Counted from the stretch's first letter, positions 8,725 to 18,835 are shown. The stretch: 20,000 nucleotides of DNA from Prorocentrum cordatum (GCA_963575745.1 CAUYUJ010018458.1:12501-32500), one strand, 5' to 3'. A program made the numbers and translations. The notes: a model not told the origin generated them from the sequence alone.

Positions 8725-9327
8725 TGATCGGCAAGGTGGGGGGGAAAGCTTGCTAGGGGGTCGGGTGGTGATGCTGAGGGTTCGCAGGTAAACAAGCGTG
8801 TCGCCGTGGCGTCTACTACGGAGCAGAAGGCAGATGTAGCTGTGAAGTTGGAAGTGATTAGCATGCAGCGCTCGAAGCCGCTAGAGGCCGCAATGACATG
8901 CCAGTTTGGCTTGAAGGTCGAGGGTCCGCGATATGTGGATATGAAAGAGGCTCACGATCATAAGTACCTGCCGAGGGTCAAGGGGCAGAAGGGCCACAAG
9001 CTCGGTGTCCCCGATTCGTTCCAATTCGCAGCAGCAGCTCTGGTCTTGGTGGGCAAGGGCACGCCCGAGCAACAGGGCATCATCAAACATTGAGTGGACC
9101 AATGCGTTGCTGGACCGATTCAGGCGCAATTGCCCGTGCGCTTGTTCAGAATGGAAAAGATGCTCGGCTCGAAGATCCGTCGCTTGATTGTAACCCTGTC
9201 GGGCAAAAAGTTAGAACAGACGGTCGCTATCCTTCTGTATGGGCACATGGGCTGTGAGGTGTTAACGGGTCCGCGTCCTGCGGGGTATCTTGAGGTCGAG
9301 GGGCGGAAGACGTTGAACCCACAGTGA
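8725..9327 (+). pseudogene. Coding-like tail downstream of the fingers, one internal stop
   Basis: Frame 1 is open from 8725 to a TGA at 9091-9093 and continues open to a TGA at 9325-9327, about 200 codons in all. Composition is that of an ordinary soluble protein (KLEVISMQRSKPLEAAMTCQ near 8845-8900; RRLIVTLSGKKLEQTVAILL near 9178-9235). No family is recognised. Orientation, continuity and shared decay suggest the C-terminal part of the LINE polyprotein or a second LINE ORF. The single in-frame TGA makes this one of the less damaged parts. Confidence 0.5.
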
Positions 9328-9600
9328 GGTTGTGTGCAGGCGTATGAAGGGTGGACGTGTGTGTTGGCGTCATCTGGCGTTGCATTCGTTCGTGCCGTGT
9401 TGCCTCGAATTTGGTATGCCGCCGCCGCGTGATAATTCCGTAATGGTTTAGCTATGCATGTATGGTTTGATCTGTAGCTACGCATCGGTTCAGCAGCAGG
9501 TCGTTGGCTGCGTCATTGTGTCGCTTGATTCTCTCGGGATGCAGCAGCCATGCCGTGCCGTGACGTATCAGTTTGAAATAAAGGTGGCGGACCCGCTACA
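9328..9600 (+). other. Gap in readable LINE coding sequence
   Basis: About 270 bp in which no frame gives convincing protein sequence. Composition resembles the flanking element sequence and not a simple repeat. It may be a more decayed part of the LINE tail or an untranslated spacer. Confidence 0.35.
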
Positions 9601-10050
9601 TGGGGGGCAATGGTGCAGGCTCACATTCAGGTGTTTGCCTTGCTCGAGCAGTCGCGCAGCAAGGAAATCGGCCCTCCTGACATCTTCATGTGTTCGGCAG
9701 CGCTTCAATGTCTCGGGGAGCGTGGTGGCGTGGAGGAGAAGGCCGTCATCCATCGGTGCCGTGAGAGGTTCGACATCAGGTGCATCCAGCTCTTCCGTAA
9801 GCCAGACTGTTTCGCTCGGACTGGAGTCGTTCGACGGTGTCGACCAATGGCAAGGAGTTGACAGAGTTAGTGCACACGTTGCTCAGGGCGTACGGGTTGC
9901 GAGAGCTTCTCGCCGGCTGAGTGTATGCAGGTGCATAGCAGAGAGCGATCCGTGAGGGAGCAGTTTTTGATAAATGCATGATGTGCAGGGTGCGTTCCTG
10001 GATGGAGCAAGTTGTGATAACTCATTGCAGGACAGTATCTCGTGAATGCT
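9601..10050 (+). pseudogene. Last coding-like segment of the LINE tail, frameshifted
   Basis: Frame 1 gives QAHIQVFALLEQSRSKEIGP and then PDIFMCSAALQCLGERGG (about 9613-9735). Frame 3 gives NGKELTELVHTLLRAYGLRE ending at TGA 9919-9921. Frame 2 gives ECMQVHSRERSVREQFLINA ending at TGA 9980-9982, and a further frame gives CMMCRVRSWMEQVV. The segments follow each other with no overlap, as expected of one ancestral frame broken by small indels. No domain is recognised. A 34-bp tandem duplication begins at 10025, and a CCT array follows at 10207. Confidence 0.45.
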
Positions 10051-10082
10051 GCCAGTCGTTGCAGGACAGTATCTCGTGAATG
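10025..10082. repeat. 24-bp direct repeat with 34-bp period
   Basis: TTGCAGGACAGTATCTCGTG plus four more bases (AATG) is present at 10025-10048 and identically at 10059-10082. It lies at the end of the readable LINE sequence. Confidence 0.9.
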
Positions 10083-10206
10083 TGGCCGTGCGCCGACAGC
10101 TGCCGAGCGGAACCGTCGCTGGCGCCCCCCAGCTGCCGGGCGCCGAGGCGCAATTGAGAGGGGAACCCCAAGACTTCCCATCCGACCACCTGACTTTGGT
10201 CGCAGC

Positions 10207-11470
<1,264 letters not shown>

Positions 11471-11660
11471 CTGGCATAACTACATTCAAGAGGCCTCAGG
11501 TCCACGACCCAGGCGCGGTGACGGGCATGGGCCGACAGCCACGATATCCGCCGCCTCCATTCGCTTGGGCAGTAACCGTGTGGCCTCTGACAAAACGTTC
11601 CCAGCGGGGTCTCGGCCAACCCAGCCGAACACTCGAGAAACAAAGTCCCACCTCCCCGCT
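11471..11660 (-). repeat. Dispersed module, copy A
   Basis: One of three related ~200-bp segments (A here; B 12014-12206; C 18150-18318). Shared DNA blocks include TCCACGACCCAGGCGCGGTG and CTCGGCC-A-CCAGC. Similarity is also visible in protein on the - strand: WDFVSRVFGWVGRDPAGNVL (11648-11589) and, in another frame, WLSAHARHRAWVVDLRPLEC (11545-11486). Each copy is entered after CGTCGTCGTCCTG at the end of a CAT/CGT array and leaves into CCT/CCG repeats. No frame is intact across the copy. The protein family is not recognised. Confidence 0.75.
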
Positions 11661-12005
11661 CGAGACGCCGTATCCTCCTCCGTCTTGATCCTGCTCTTCC
11701 TCCTTCTCCTCATCATCATCAGCATGGTCCTCCCTCTCAGCCTCAGCATCCTCCTCATCACCCACCTCCTCCTCCTCATCGTCATCATTGCCACCGTCGG
11801 CGTCATCGCCACAGCCACCATGACGTCGTGATCAGCAGAAGCATCATCAGCATCATCATCATCCTTGTCAACAGCATCGTGATCATCATCACCAGCACCA
11901 TCACCATCGCCATCATCGCCGTCGTCGTCGCCAACGTCAACCTCCATATCAGCGAAAACATCAGCACAATCGCCATCATCATTACCACCACCGCAATCGG
12001 CACCA
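11661..12005. repeat. CCT then CAT/CGT degenerate repeats between module copies A and B
   Basis: Pyrimidine-rich CCT-type repeats (about 11670-11790) grade into CAT/CGT/CAC repeats up to copy B. A piece at 11921-11954 (GTCGTCGCCAACGTCAACCT core) recurs at about 17809-17842 next to copy C. This shows that copies B and C share more than the module alone. Confidence 0.8.
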
Positions 12006-12013
12006 TCGTCGTC

Positions 12014-12206
12014 GTCCTGACATACATTCAAAGCCTCTGGTCCACGACCCAGGCGCGGTGGCGGGCACGGGCCGAAAGCCACGGCATCAGCCGCCCCCAG
12101 TCGTTTGAAGATGGGTTGTTGGCGCGCTAGGCAATGATCGCTTGAACCTTTCCAAGATGTCCCCGATATGGTCTCGGCCGGTCCAGCTAACCACGCGCAA
12201 AACTAG
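12014..12206 (-). repeat. Dispersed module, copy B
   Basis: Contains TCCACGACCCAGGCGCGGTG (12041-12060), identical to copy A, then CGGGCACGGGCCGA-AGCCACG. On the - strand one frame gives LRVVSWTGRDHIGDILERFK. A second frame gives RANNPSSNDWGRLMPWLSAR then ARHRAWVVDQRL, matching the same blocks of copies A and C. The frame changes within the copy and a TAG and a TGA interrupt it. The downstream - strand side has the shared segment at 11921-11954. Confidence 0.75.
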
Positions 12207-12600
12207 TTCCCCCCTCCTCCGCCTTATCCTCCTTCGCCGCGATCCTCCTCCGACTCCTCTCTCCCGAAGCGTCATCAGGCGTGACAAAGAACGCCCCCGC
12301 GCCCGTCGCGCGCCCCCTGGGCGCAATCGCTGCGCGGCGGCGGACCCGTTCCAGAGGGGGGGCGGGAGAGAGGTGGGCCACCAACATTCCTCACTGAGGC
12401 ATCGGCGGGGGAGAGGGGGAGGTGGGTGGAGCGGCAGGGGCACCCAACCGTAGATTCATTTCATACCGAAGAATTAGAACCGTGCCGGTGGCGCAGTACG
12501 CAGAATACCTGATCGATAATGTACGATGTCTACGATGATGCCTACAGCGCAAAATTCGTAGACGTAGTACTCAGCGTTCCACCTATGTCCGTTTGACTGC
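12207..12600. other. CCT/CCG-rich and unique sequence, no recognised gene
   Basis: The first ~60 bp are CCTCCGCC-type repeats adjoining copy B. The rest is GC-rich to about 12450, then balanced in composition. Nothing recognisable is encoded. A short CAGTCAAACGGAC on the - strand (12599-12587) looks like a pogo-type transposon end but has no partner. Confidence 0.45.
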
Positions 12601-13039
12601 GAATTTTACATCCCGCTAACTTCCTCGTACTCAACGTCGCTCTCGCTGTCCTCATCAACGCACTCTTCCTCCTGCCGTCGTAGAAGTCTTGCGGCGAGGA
12701 TAGGCATGGGTCGCTGGTCCATAGGTATCCGCTTCTGGTGCGCATCGTAGAAGTCGCGGGCGCACAAGAGCGCTTTGATGGCTCCTGAGGGGCCCAGCGC
12801 GCAGACCATCGCGCCCCCGTCGGCCAACGCTCATGTCTATGGGCACCATCATGTCGTCGGGCTTGTTTGTTGCACGTGGGGGGTTTGAGTTTGCAGATGG
12901 CCCTGATGGCGAAGGCCTCTGTGATTGCCTGCCCCTCGACGGTCGTGGCCCTAAGAAGACCAGCCCCCAGAGCGAGGCGTACAGTATGAAGTTGGGCTCG
13001 CCCTGCTCGTCGCTCTCCTCGTCATCGTCTCGCGGCCAT

Positions 13040-14110
13040 TGTAGCTCAGCCGGTGGCTCTCGGAGTCATACACGCGGCCAACTTAGCTCGGCTCATTGCC
13101 CCCGTAGTTATGCTGGTGGTCCTCGTAGCTGTGTCGGGGGCTCTAGAAACTCCGCTCGTGGACCTGGTAGTTCAGATCTACTGGAGGTCCTTGCTGCTCA
13201 GCTCGTGCGCAGCGTAACTCAGCTTGTGGCCGTTGTAGGCTTGCTGCTGGCCCTCGTAGTCCAGCTGGTGCTCCTCGTAGCCCGGCGTGTGGTCCTCGTA
13301 GCTGCTTCAAAACTCAGCTTGTTGCACTCGCAAGCCTGCAGGTGGCTATGGAAGCTTAGCTGGTGGCGCTAGTAGCCCCGCTGGTGGCTCCCGTGGCTCC
13401 GCTTGTGGCCTGCGTTACTCAGCAGGTGGTCCTCGTAGCTGCACTGCTGGCTCTCGTAGCTCGGCAGGTGGTCCTGGCACCCCAAATGGTGGCAGTCGTA
13501 GCTCGGCGCGCGGCCGTCGTAGTTCCCCTCGTAGCTCGGCTCGTTGCCCCTGTAAATCAGCTGGTGGTTCTCGTAGCAGACTCTCGAGGCTCTGCTCGTG
13601 GACCTTGTAGTTCAGGGGGTGGCGCTGGTAGTTCTGCTAGGGGCCCTCGTTGCTCTGCACGTGTTCTACATAGCTGGGCTTGTGATATACGTAGCTCCGC
13701 TGGTGGCCGTCGTGGTTCAGCTGGTGGCCCTCGTAGCGCAGCTTGCGGACCTCGAAACTCAGCTGGCCCGCGTAGTCCTGCTGGGTGCTGTGGAACCTGA
13801 ACTGGTGGTGTTGGTAGCTCAGCAGGTGGCTCTCGCAACTCTGCAGGTGGTCCTCGTAGCACAGCTGGCGTCCTCGTAGTTGAGCAGGTGGCCCTCGTAG
13901 CTCAGCTGGTCATTCTCCTGGCACGGCAGGTGGTCCTGGTAGCCCAGCTGGTTGCACTCGCAGCTCTGCGCGCGGCCCTCGAAGTACAGCTTGTGGTCCC
14001 TGTAGCGCAGCTGGTGGCTTTTGAAGCCCAACTGGTGGCCCTCGAGGGTTTGCGCGATGCCTAGGAAGTTCGGCAACTAGTCCTTGTAGCTCTGCTGGTT
14101 GCCCTTGTAG
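13040..14110 (-). repeat. 21-bp minisatellite encoding a DHQLSYE-type heptapeptide
   Basis: About 45-50 imperfect units of 21 bp, + strand consensus CGTAGCTCAGCTGGTGGTCC plus T. Read on -, one frame gives GHQLGFK, SHQLRYR, DHKLYFE, NDQLSYE and GHLLNYE in succession (14036-13870). After a frame change, LQSCESH, LLSYQHH, LRYEGHQ and LNHDGHQ follow. The other - frame gives GPPAELR repeats and the + strand gives LVAQLVV repeats. The 21-bp period keeps frame except at indels. The variety of units with a conserved H-Q-L/Y-E pattern is mild evidence that the DHQLSYE frame was once translated. Confidence 0.85.
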
Positions 14111-14474
14111 CTCTGTAGTGGTCTCCTGGGCCTTCCCATCCTCCTGAATCTCCGCTCCTGGGCCTCCCCTGCCTTCTTGGCCTCCTGGGCCTTCCTGGAC
14201 TTGTATCAGTGATCCCTGGCGGCGCAGTTGCACAGGGAGTCGTAGTCCTGGCAGTTCCGGTCGAAGACGTAGCCCAGGTGGTCGTCGTCAGAGTACGGGT
14301 CGCTGTGGAAAAAAAGTGGTCGCTGACGTACTCGTCGTAGGCGGCGCGGCCATAGTCGCACTCGTCGTCGGCGTCGCGGCCGAGGTCCTCCACGACGACG
14401 TACGTTAATGACCTCGACGGGCTGCTCGGTAGCGTCGTCCCTGGCGTCGGTCTTGGTGGCGTCATGGTGGTGGT

Positions 14475-14590
14475 ATTCGTGTTTGGAGTGCCTGTTACGC
14501 AGCTCGTTCTCGTACTTGGCTTGCCCGTTACGCAGCCAGTTCTCGCACTTGGGCTGCATGTTACGCAGCTCGTGCTTGACGCTCTCGCGA
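14475..14590 (-). repeat. 33-bp repeat encoding an 11-residue unit
   Basis: GTTACGCAGC recurs every 33 bp or so at about 14490, 14525 and 14560. Read on -, the units are KHELRNMQ, PKCENWLRNGQ, AKYENELRNRH and SKHEY, charged and helix-favouring. It lies within the decayed minus-strand region and could form a short coiled or helical segment if translated. Confidence 0.6.
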
Positions 14591-15056
14591 GGGCGGTCGT
14601 AGCAATGATAAAAATGTCGACGGGGCGAGACTGTATTCCATGCCGGACGTTCTACCCCACTCGTTTTTGCGCCGCGCCTGTTCGCGCCCATGTTCCTTTA
14701 AGCGTGTATGGTCTCGGCATCATTGCCGGCACGTCTCCACGACTGTGGGTAAGTCTCGAAGCCTTGTAGTTCAACGTCTGGTGGTTGGTGTTGTAGTCAC
14801 GGTGAACATTGGCGGCTAATGACCTCGAGGTATTTCACGTCGGTCTTGACGATGTTCGCGAAAACCGTGATGCATAGCACGTTAATGTTGATTATGATCC
14901 CGTAGATCGCACTGCATACTACGTGGACCGTCAATTATTTGATTGCAAAAATATCGCACGGCGCGCCGTCCTCCACGAGGCGGACAGCGCGCTCGGGTCC
15001 GGTCCCCCTTCCCGCGGGTGGTGGGGAGCATCCCCCACGCAGGGGCAAGAATGGCC

Positions 15057-15116
15057 CTCCTCCTGCTCCTCCTCCTTATCCTCCTCCTTCTCCTCCTCCT
15101 CTTTTTCAGTCCTCCC
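15057..15116. repeat. (CCT)n tract
   Basis: CTCCT/CCT units followed within a few bases by the CAT array. The order is the same as at 10207-10398. Confidence 0.9.
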
Positions 15117-15157
<41 letters not shown>

Positions 15158-15164
15158 GCATCAG

Positions 15165-15212
<48 letters not shown>

Positions 15213-15213
15213 T

Positions 15214-15248
<35 letters not shown>

Positions 15249-15249
15249 G

Positions 15250-15294
<45 letters not shown>

Positions 15295-15457
15295 AGCATC
15301 AGCAGCAGCAGCACAATCGTCATCATCCTCTTCATCATCAGCATCAGAATCATCATCGTCATCATCGCCATCATCGTCGTTATAATCATCAGAATCATCA
15401 GCATCATCATTATGGCCATCATCCTCATTAGCATCATCGGAATCATCATAATGATCC

Positions 15458-15508
<51 letters not shown>

Positions 15509-15601
15509 AGATCCTCATCCTGTTCACCCACCTCATCTTCATCATCCACCGAATTCGCATCATCAGCAGCAGCATCAACATCATCGTCGTCATCATATGC
15601 G

Positions 15602-15645
<44 letters not shown>

Positions 15646-16251
15646 TGCATCATGCTCATAAGCATCATAATCAGCATCAGCATCACCAGCATTATCCTAA
15701 TCATCAGCATCATCAGCATCAGCATCAGCATCATCAGCAGCAGCATAACATCATCATCAAACTCCTTGGCATCGTCATCAGCGACAGCAACATCGTCTAC
15801 AGCATCATCTACATCATCATCATCAGCAGCAGCGTCATCGTCATCATCGTCACCGTCGAAGTCATCGTCACCGCCATCATACTGTCGCTACCGGTAGCTT
15901 CTTCTTCATAATCGTCATCATCATCATCAGCAGCACCACCACCACCATCATCGTCATGATAACCACCACCATACCAATCGTCATCAGCAGGACAATAATT
16001 GTCATCAGCAGCGGCCTCATCATTGTCATCATCAGCAGCAGCATCATCCACACCATCATCCGCATCATCATCATCATCAGAAGCATCATCATCAGCATCA
16101 GCATCATGATCCGGATCATCATCGTCGTCATCATAATCATAGTTGTCGATGCCATCACCACCAGCATCAGCAACATCGTCATCATCATGTTCTTGTTCGT
16201 CATCACCATCCTCATCATCATCCTCATCATCATCATCAGCATCGTCGTCAT
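15117..16251. repeat. (CAT)n microsatellite, pure blocks in a CAT/CAG/CGT mosaic
   Basis: Long pure CAT blocks lie at about 15117-15290, 15455-15510 and 15600-15645. Between them and to the right is degenerate CAT with CAG, CGT and AAT. No gene is present; long frames on both strands follow the repeat period. The 1.5-kb inverted-repeat element is inserted in this array, and CAT repeats resume beyond it at about 17800. Confidence 0.95.
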
Positions 16252-16429
16252 CGTTATCAGAGAGAGCGTGATCCACCGCCGCTTTACTGTGGAAAATTAT
16301 CCCCCCCCCTCTTCCTCCGGAACCCGGGGGTCTCCCCCCTTCCGCTCCGAAAATCCCCCCCTGCTGGATACCTCCTACACCCCCTTCCCCCCGGCAAATC
16401 ACCCCTCCCTCCCCTACCCCCCCCCCCTC

Positions 16430-16532
16430 CGGAAAACCGGGGGGGGTCACTACCGGTTCGACCCCCCCCTCTCCTCGAAAACCGAGGGGGGTCATTACCG
16501 GTTCGAACCCCTCCCCCCCCAAGCTCACCGCC
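16430..16532 (-). repeat. Left subterminal repeats of the inverted-repeat element
   Basis: Two clear units, each with GGAAAACC or CGAAAACC, a G-run, TCACTACCGGTTCGA or TCATTACCGGTTCGAA, then a C-run. A more degenerate stretch lies outward to 16300. They are in reverse orientation relative to the units near the right end. Confidence 0.8.
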
Positions 16533-16549
16533 AGCAAACAACTCTGGGT

Positions 16550-17495
16550 CCCTACCACCGTCCGCACCACATCCCCCCACTGCTGTCCCCAGCACCGCAC
16601 CACTGTCCTCACCACCACTGTCCCCACTGTTCCCACCACCGTCACCACTGTCCTCACCAGTGCCCCCACCACTGTCGCACTGCCCCCACTGTCCCCACCA
16701 CTGTTTCCACCACGGTTCCACTCTCCCCACTTTCTCCACGGCCCCAACCACTGTCCCACTGTCCCCACTGTCCCACGGTCCCCGCCGCTCTCCCCCTGAG
16801 CTGTCCCACTGTTCCCGCCACTGCCCCCACTGTCCCCACCACTGTCCCTACTGCACCTCTGTCCCATTATCCCACCGCCGTCCTCGCCACCGCCCTCACC
16901 ACTGTCGCCACCACCACTGTACCCTCCACTGTCCCACTGTTTCCACCACATTCCCACTGTCCCCACACCACTGTCCCCACCACCACCGTCCCCACCACTG
17001 TCCCACTGTCCCCACTGTTCCCACCATTGTCCCCGCTGTCCCCACCAGTGCCCCCACCAGTGTCTCACTGTCCCCACTCTCCCCACCATTGTCCCACCAC
17101 GGTCCCACTCTCCCCACTTTCCCCACGGTCCCCACCACTGTCCCACTGTCCCCACTGTTCCCACCACTGTCCCAGTGTCCCCGCCGCTGTCCCACTGTGC
17201 TGTCCCACCGTCCCCACTGTCCCCATCACTGTCCCACTGTCCCCACTGTCCCCACCACTTTCCCCACTGTACTACTGTCCCACCACTGTCCTCACCACCG
17301 CCTTCACCACTGTCCCCACCACTACCGTCCCCACCACTGTCCCACTGTCTGTCCCGCTGTCCCCTCACCACTGTCCCCACCACCACCGTCCCCACCACTG
17401 TCCGCACCACTGTCCCACTGTCCCCGCACCACTGTCCCCACCACCACCGTTCCCACCACTGTCCCAACATCCCCACCATTCTCCAACTGTCCCGA
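16550..17495. repeat. CCCCACCACTGT-type minisatellite in the element's centre
   Basis: About 950 bp built from CCCCACCACTGT (12 bp), CCCACTGT (8 bp) and CCCCACTGT (9 bp) units in varying order. The - strand is G-rich with closely spaced GGGG and GGG runs. Long frames here (HHCPTVP on +, GDSGTVVGTVG on -) result from the lack of stops in the units and are not treated as genes. Confidence 0.93.
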
Positions 17496-17524
17496 GGAGC
17501 GGGCATCGTTTGCCGGCGGCGAGG

Positions 17525-17765
17525 GGGGAGGGGGGGGAGGGGTTCGAACCGGTAGTGACCCCCCCTGGTTTTCGAGGGGGAGGGGGGGGGTCGAAGCGGT
17601 ACTACCGGTTTTTTTTGGCGGGGGGGGGGTTCGAACGGGTAGTGACCCCCCCCTTTTCATGATGGACTGGGAGGGGGGGGGGAGGGGTTCAAATCGGTAG
17701 TGACCCCCCCCCCCGGTTTTCGAGGGGGGGGGCGGGTTAGGAACCCCCAGTGACCCCCCCAGTTT
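17525..17765 (+). repeat. Right subterminal repeats of the inverted-repeat element
   Basis: About five units of the pattern GGGGTTCGAACCGGTAGTGA, C-run, GGTTTTCGAGGGGG. They start near 17538, 17588, 17628, 17683 and 17730 and become more degenerate outward. They are inverted relative to the left units. The pairing with the left side includes the inner boundary GCCGGCG-GAGGGG (17513-17527) against CCCC-AAGCTCACCGCCAGC (16525-16543). Confidence 0.8.
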
Positions 17766-17803
17766 TCCGCCAGCAGCGGTAAAACACGCTCTTTCCGTTA
17801 TCA

Positions 17804-18149
<346 letters not shown>

Positions 18150-18318
18150 CGTCCTGATACGCACTCAAGAGGCCTGCTATCCACGACCCACGCGCGGTCC
18201 CCAGCTGCTTGAGGAGGGGTTGTTGGCGTGCTGGGCGATTACCGTTTGCGCCCGTCCCCAAACGTTCCCAAAGGGGCCTCGGCCGATCCAGCCGAGCACG
18301 CGGAAAATCCATCTCCGC
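18150..18318 (-). repeat. Dispersed module, copy C
   Basis: Follows CGTCGTCGTCCTG and carries CACTCAAGAGGCCTG, ATCCACGACCCACGCGCGGT and CGTTCCCAAAGGGGCCTCGG. On - it encodes WIFRVLGWIGRGPFGNVWGR then AQTVIAQHANNPSSSSW in a single frame (about 18312-18200). This is the longest uninterrupted version of the shared protein block. Relative to A and B it lacks about 40 bp, including the WLSARARHRAWVVD block. The upstream (- strand) neighbour is a 15-bp repeat encoding EEDKA units. Confidence 0.75.
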
Positions 18319-18475
18319 ATCCTCCGCCTTATCCTCCTCCGCCCTATCCTCCTTACCCTCCTCCGCCCTATCCTCCTCCGCCTTATCCGCCTGATCCCCC
18401 TTATCCTCCTCCGCCTAGCCTCCTCCGCTCGGAACCCCCTTTATCCTCCTCCGCCTTGTCCTCCTCCCCACAGCG
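18319..18475. repeat. 15-bp minisatellite TATCCTCCTCCGCCT
   Basis: About ten units of 15 bp with minor variation. On - it encodes pentapeptides of EEDKA or EEDRA type, in frame with a version of the copy C module. Copies A and B have similar but less regular CCT/CCG repeats at the same side. Confidence 0.88.
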
Positions 18476-18835
18476 GTATGTTCGCTTCTGCGGGCCGCGG
18501 GGGCGGCGGCCCTGCAGAACCCCCCCCCCCCGCGGCTCCAGAGGGACACCGCCGGGTGGTGGTCCACGGCCTCGGCTGGGCCGCCCCGCCGCTCGGCGCG
18601 GGACCTCCGACGCCACAGGCTGCCTGCGACGCGGGCCCCCGCGAAGCCCGCGGCCCCCTCCCCCAGAACCCCCCCCTCTCGAGCCGTGGAACAAAAACAC
18701 AACGGGAGGTTCTGCGCGGTGTTCGGCCTACGGGGGCCCTTCACCGGGCCTCGGGGCCGTCGAACGAGCGACTCAGGATGAGAAGCCTGCCCCAGGGGTC
18801 GAGACCTCCAGGGGTCGTCGCTATGACAAGAGTAG
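18476..18835. other. GC-rich stretch, no recognised gene
   Basis: High GC with C-runs and many CG dinucleotides, similar in character to 357-1047. Several frames stay open together; none contains a recognisable domain. Confidence 0.45.

Larger units (their letters stand above)
3690..10050 (+). mobile_element. Decayed non-LTR retrotransposon (LINE), about 5.4 kb without its minisatellite
   Basis: Coding fragments in the standard order of an APE-type LINE run along the + strand: endonuclease (about 3770-4400), linker (4400-4975 and 6029-6655), reverse transcriptase (6656-7425), thumb/connection (7400-8073), zinc-finger-like segment (8305-8670) and a further coding tail to about 10050. The frame changes many times and in-frame stops occur, so no full-length product is possible. 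Arrays interrupt it at 4717-4738, 4994-6028 and 8161-8301. No poly-A tail, clear 3' end or target duplication was found; the 3' side runs into the CCT/CAT arrays at 10207. The endonuclease resembles RTE or other APE-type clades, but the fingers and tail are not typical of RTE, so the clade is left open. Confidence 0.85.
12606..14934 (-). pseudogene. Decayed minus-strand gene-like region with heptapeptide repeats
   Basis: Protein-like segments follow one another on the - strand. A TTG-started 45-codon frame (14934-14797) holds a hydrophobic stretch, AIYGIIININVLCITVFANI, that could be a membrane segment. From 14691 come 11-residue repeats (PKCENWLRN, AKYENELRN; about 14590-14480), then an Asp/Tyr-rich part (DECDYGRAAYDEYVSDHF). 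Heptads of DHQLSYE type run from about 14110 to 13040. A coding-like end follows: DEESDEQGEPNFILYASLWG (13027-12968), TTVEGQAITEAFAIRAICKL, then GAIKALLCARDFYDAHQKRI to an acidic tail and TAA at 12606-12608. At least four frame changes and in-frame stops at 14206-14208 and 14077-14079 are needed. It could be a dead gene, a gene with introns I cannot see, or a low-complexity gene with assembly errors. No family is recognised. Confidence 0.5.
16252..17803. mobile_element. 1.5-kb inverted-repeat element with 8-bp target duplication
   Basis: CGTTATCA stands at 16252-16259 and again at 17796-17803. The DNA between them (16260-17795, 1536 bp) begins GAGAGAGCGTG and, read on -, begins GAAAGAGCGTG (10 of 11 match). 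Both ends continue ACCGC-GC and GGAAAA-T. Inside each end are inverted copies of a ~50-bp subterminal unit, then a C-rich minisatellite in the middle. Removing the element and one CGTTATCA joins CAT/CGT repeat to CAT/CGT repeat, a clean empty site. No transposase is present, so it would be non-autonomous. An 8-bp duplication fits hAT or Mutator-like elements, and the GAGA start and long complex ends lean to the latter. The superfamily is inference. Confidence 0.7.

Noticed and set aside
12587-12599. CAGTCAAACGGAC on the minus strand as a pogo-type transposon end.
   Set aside because: No inverted partner was found within the following 200 bp of lower coordinates and no TA duplication pair is evident.
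17538-17560. GGTTCGAACC as the T-arm of a tRNA gene.
   Set aside because: No matching acceptor, D-arm or anticodon stem could be found upstream, and the motif recurs in every subterminal unit.
15809-17662. Overlapping 565- and 568-codon open frames on opposite strands.
   Set aside because: Both run through CAT repeats, the element ends and the minisatellite. Openness comes from repeat units lacking stops in several frames; the proteins are simple repeats that change with each array.
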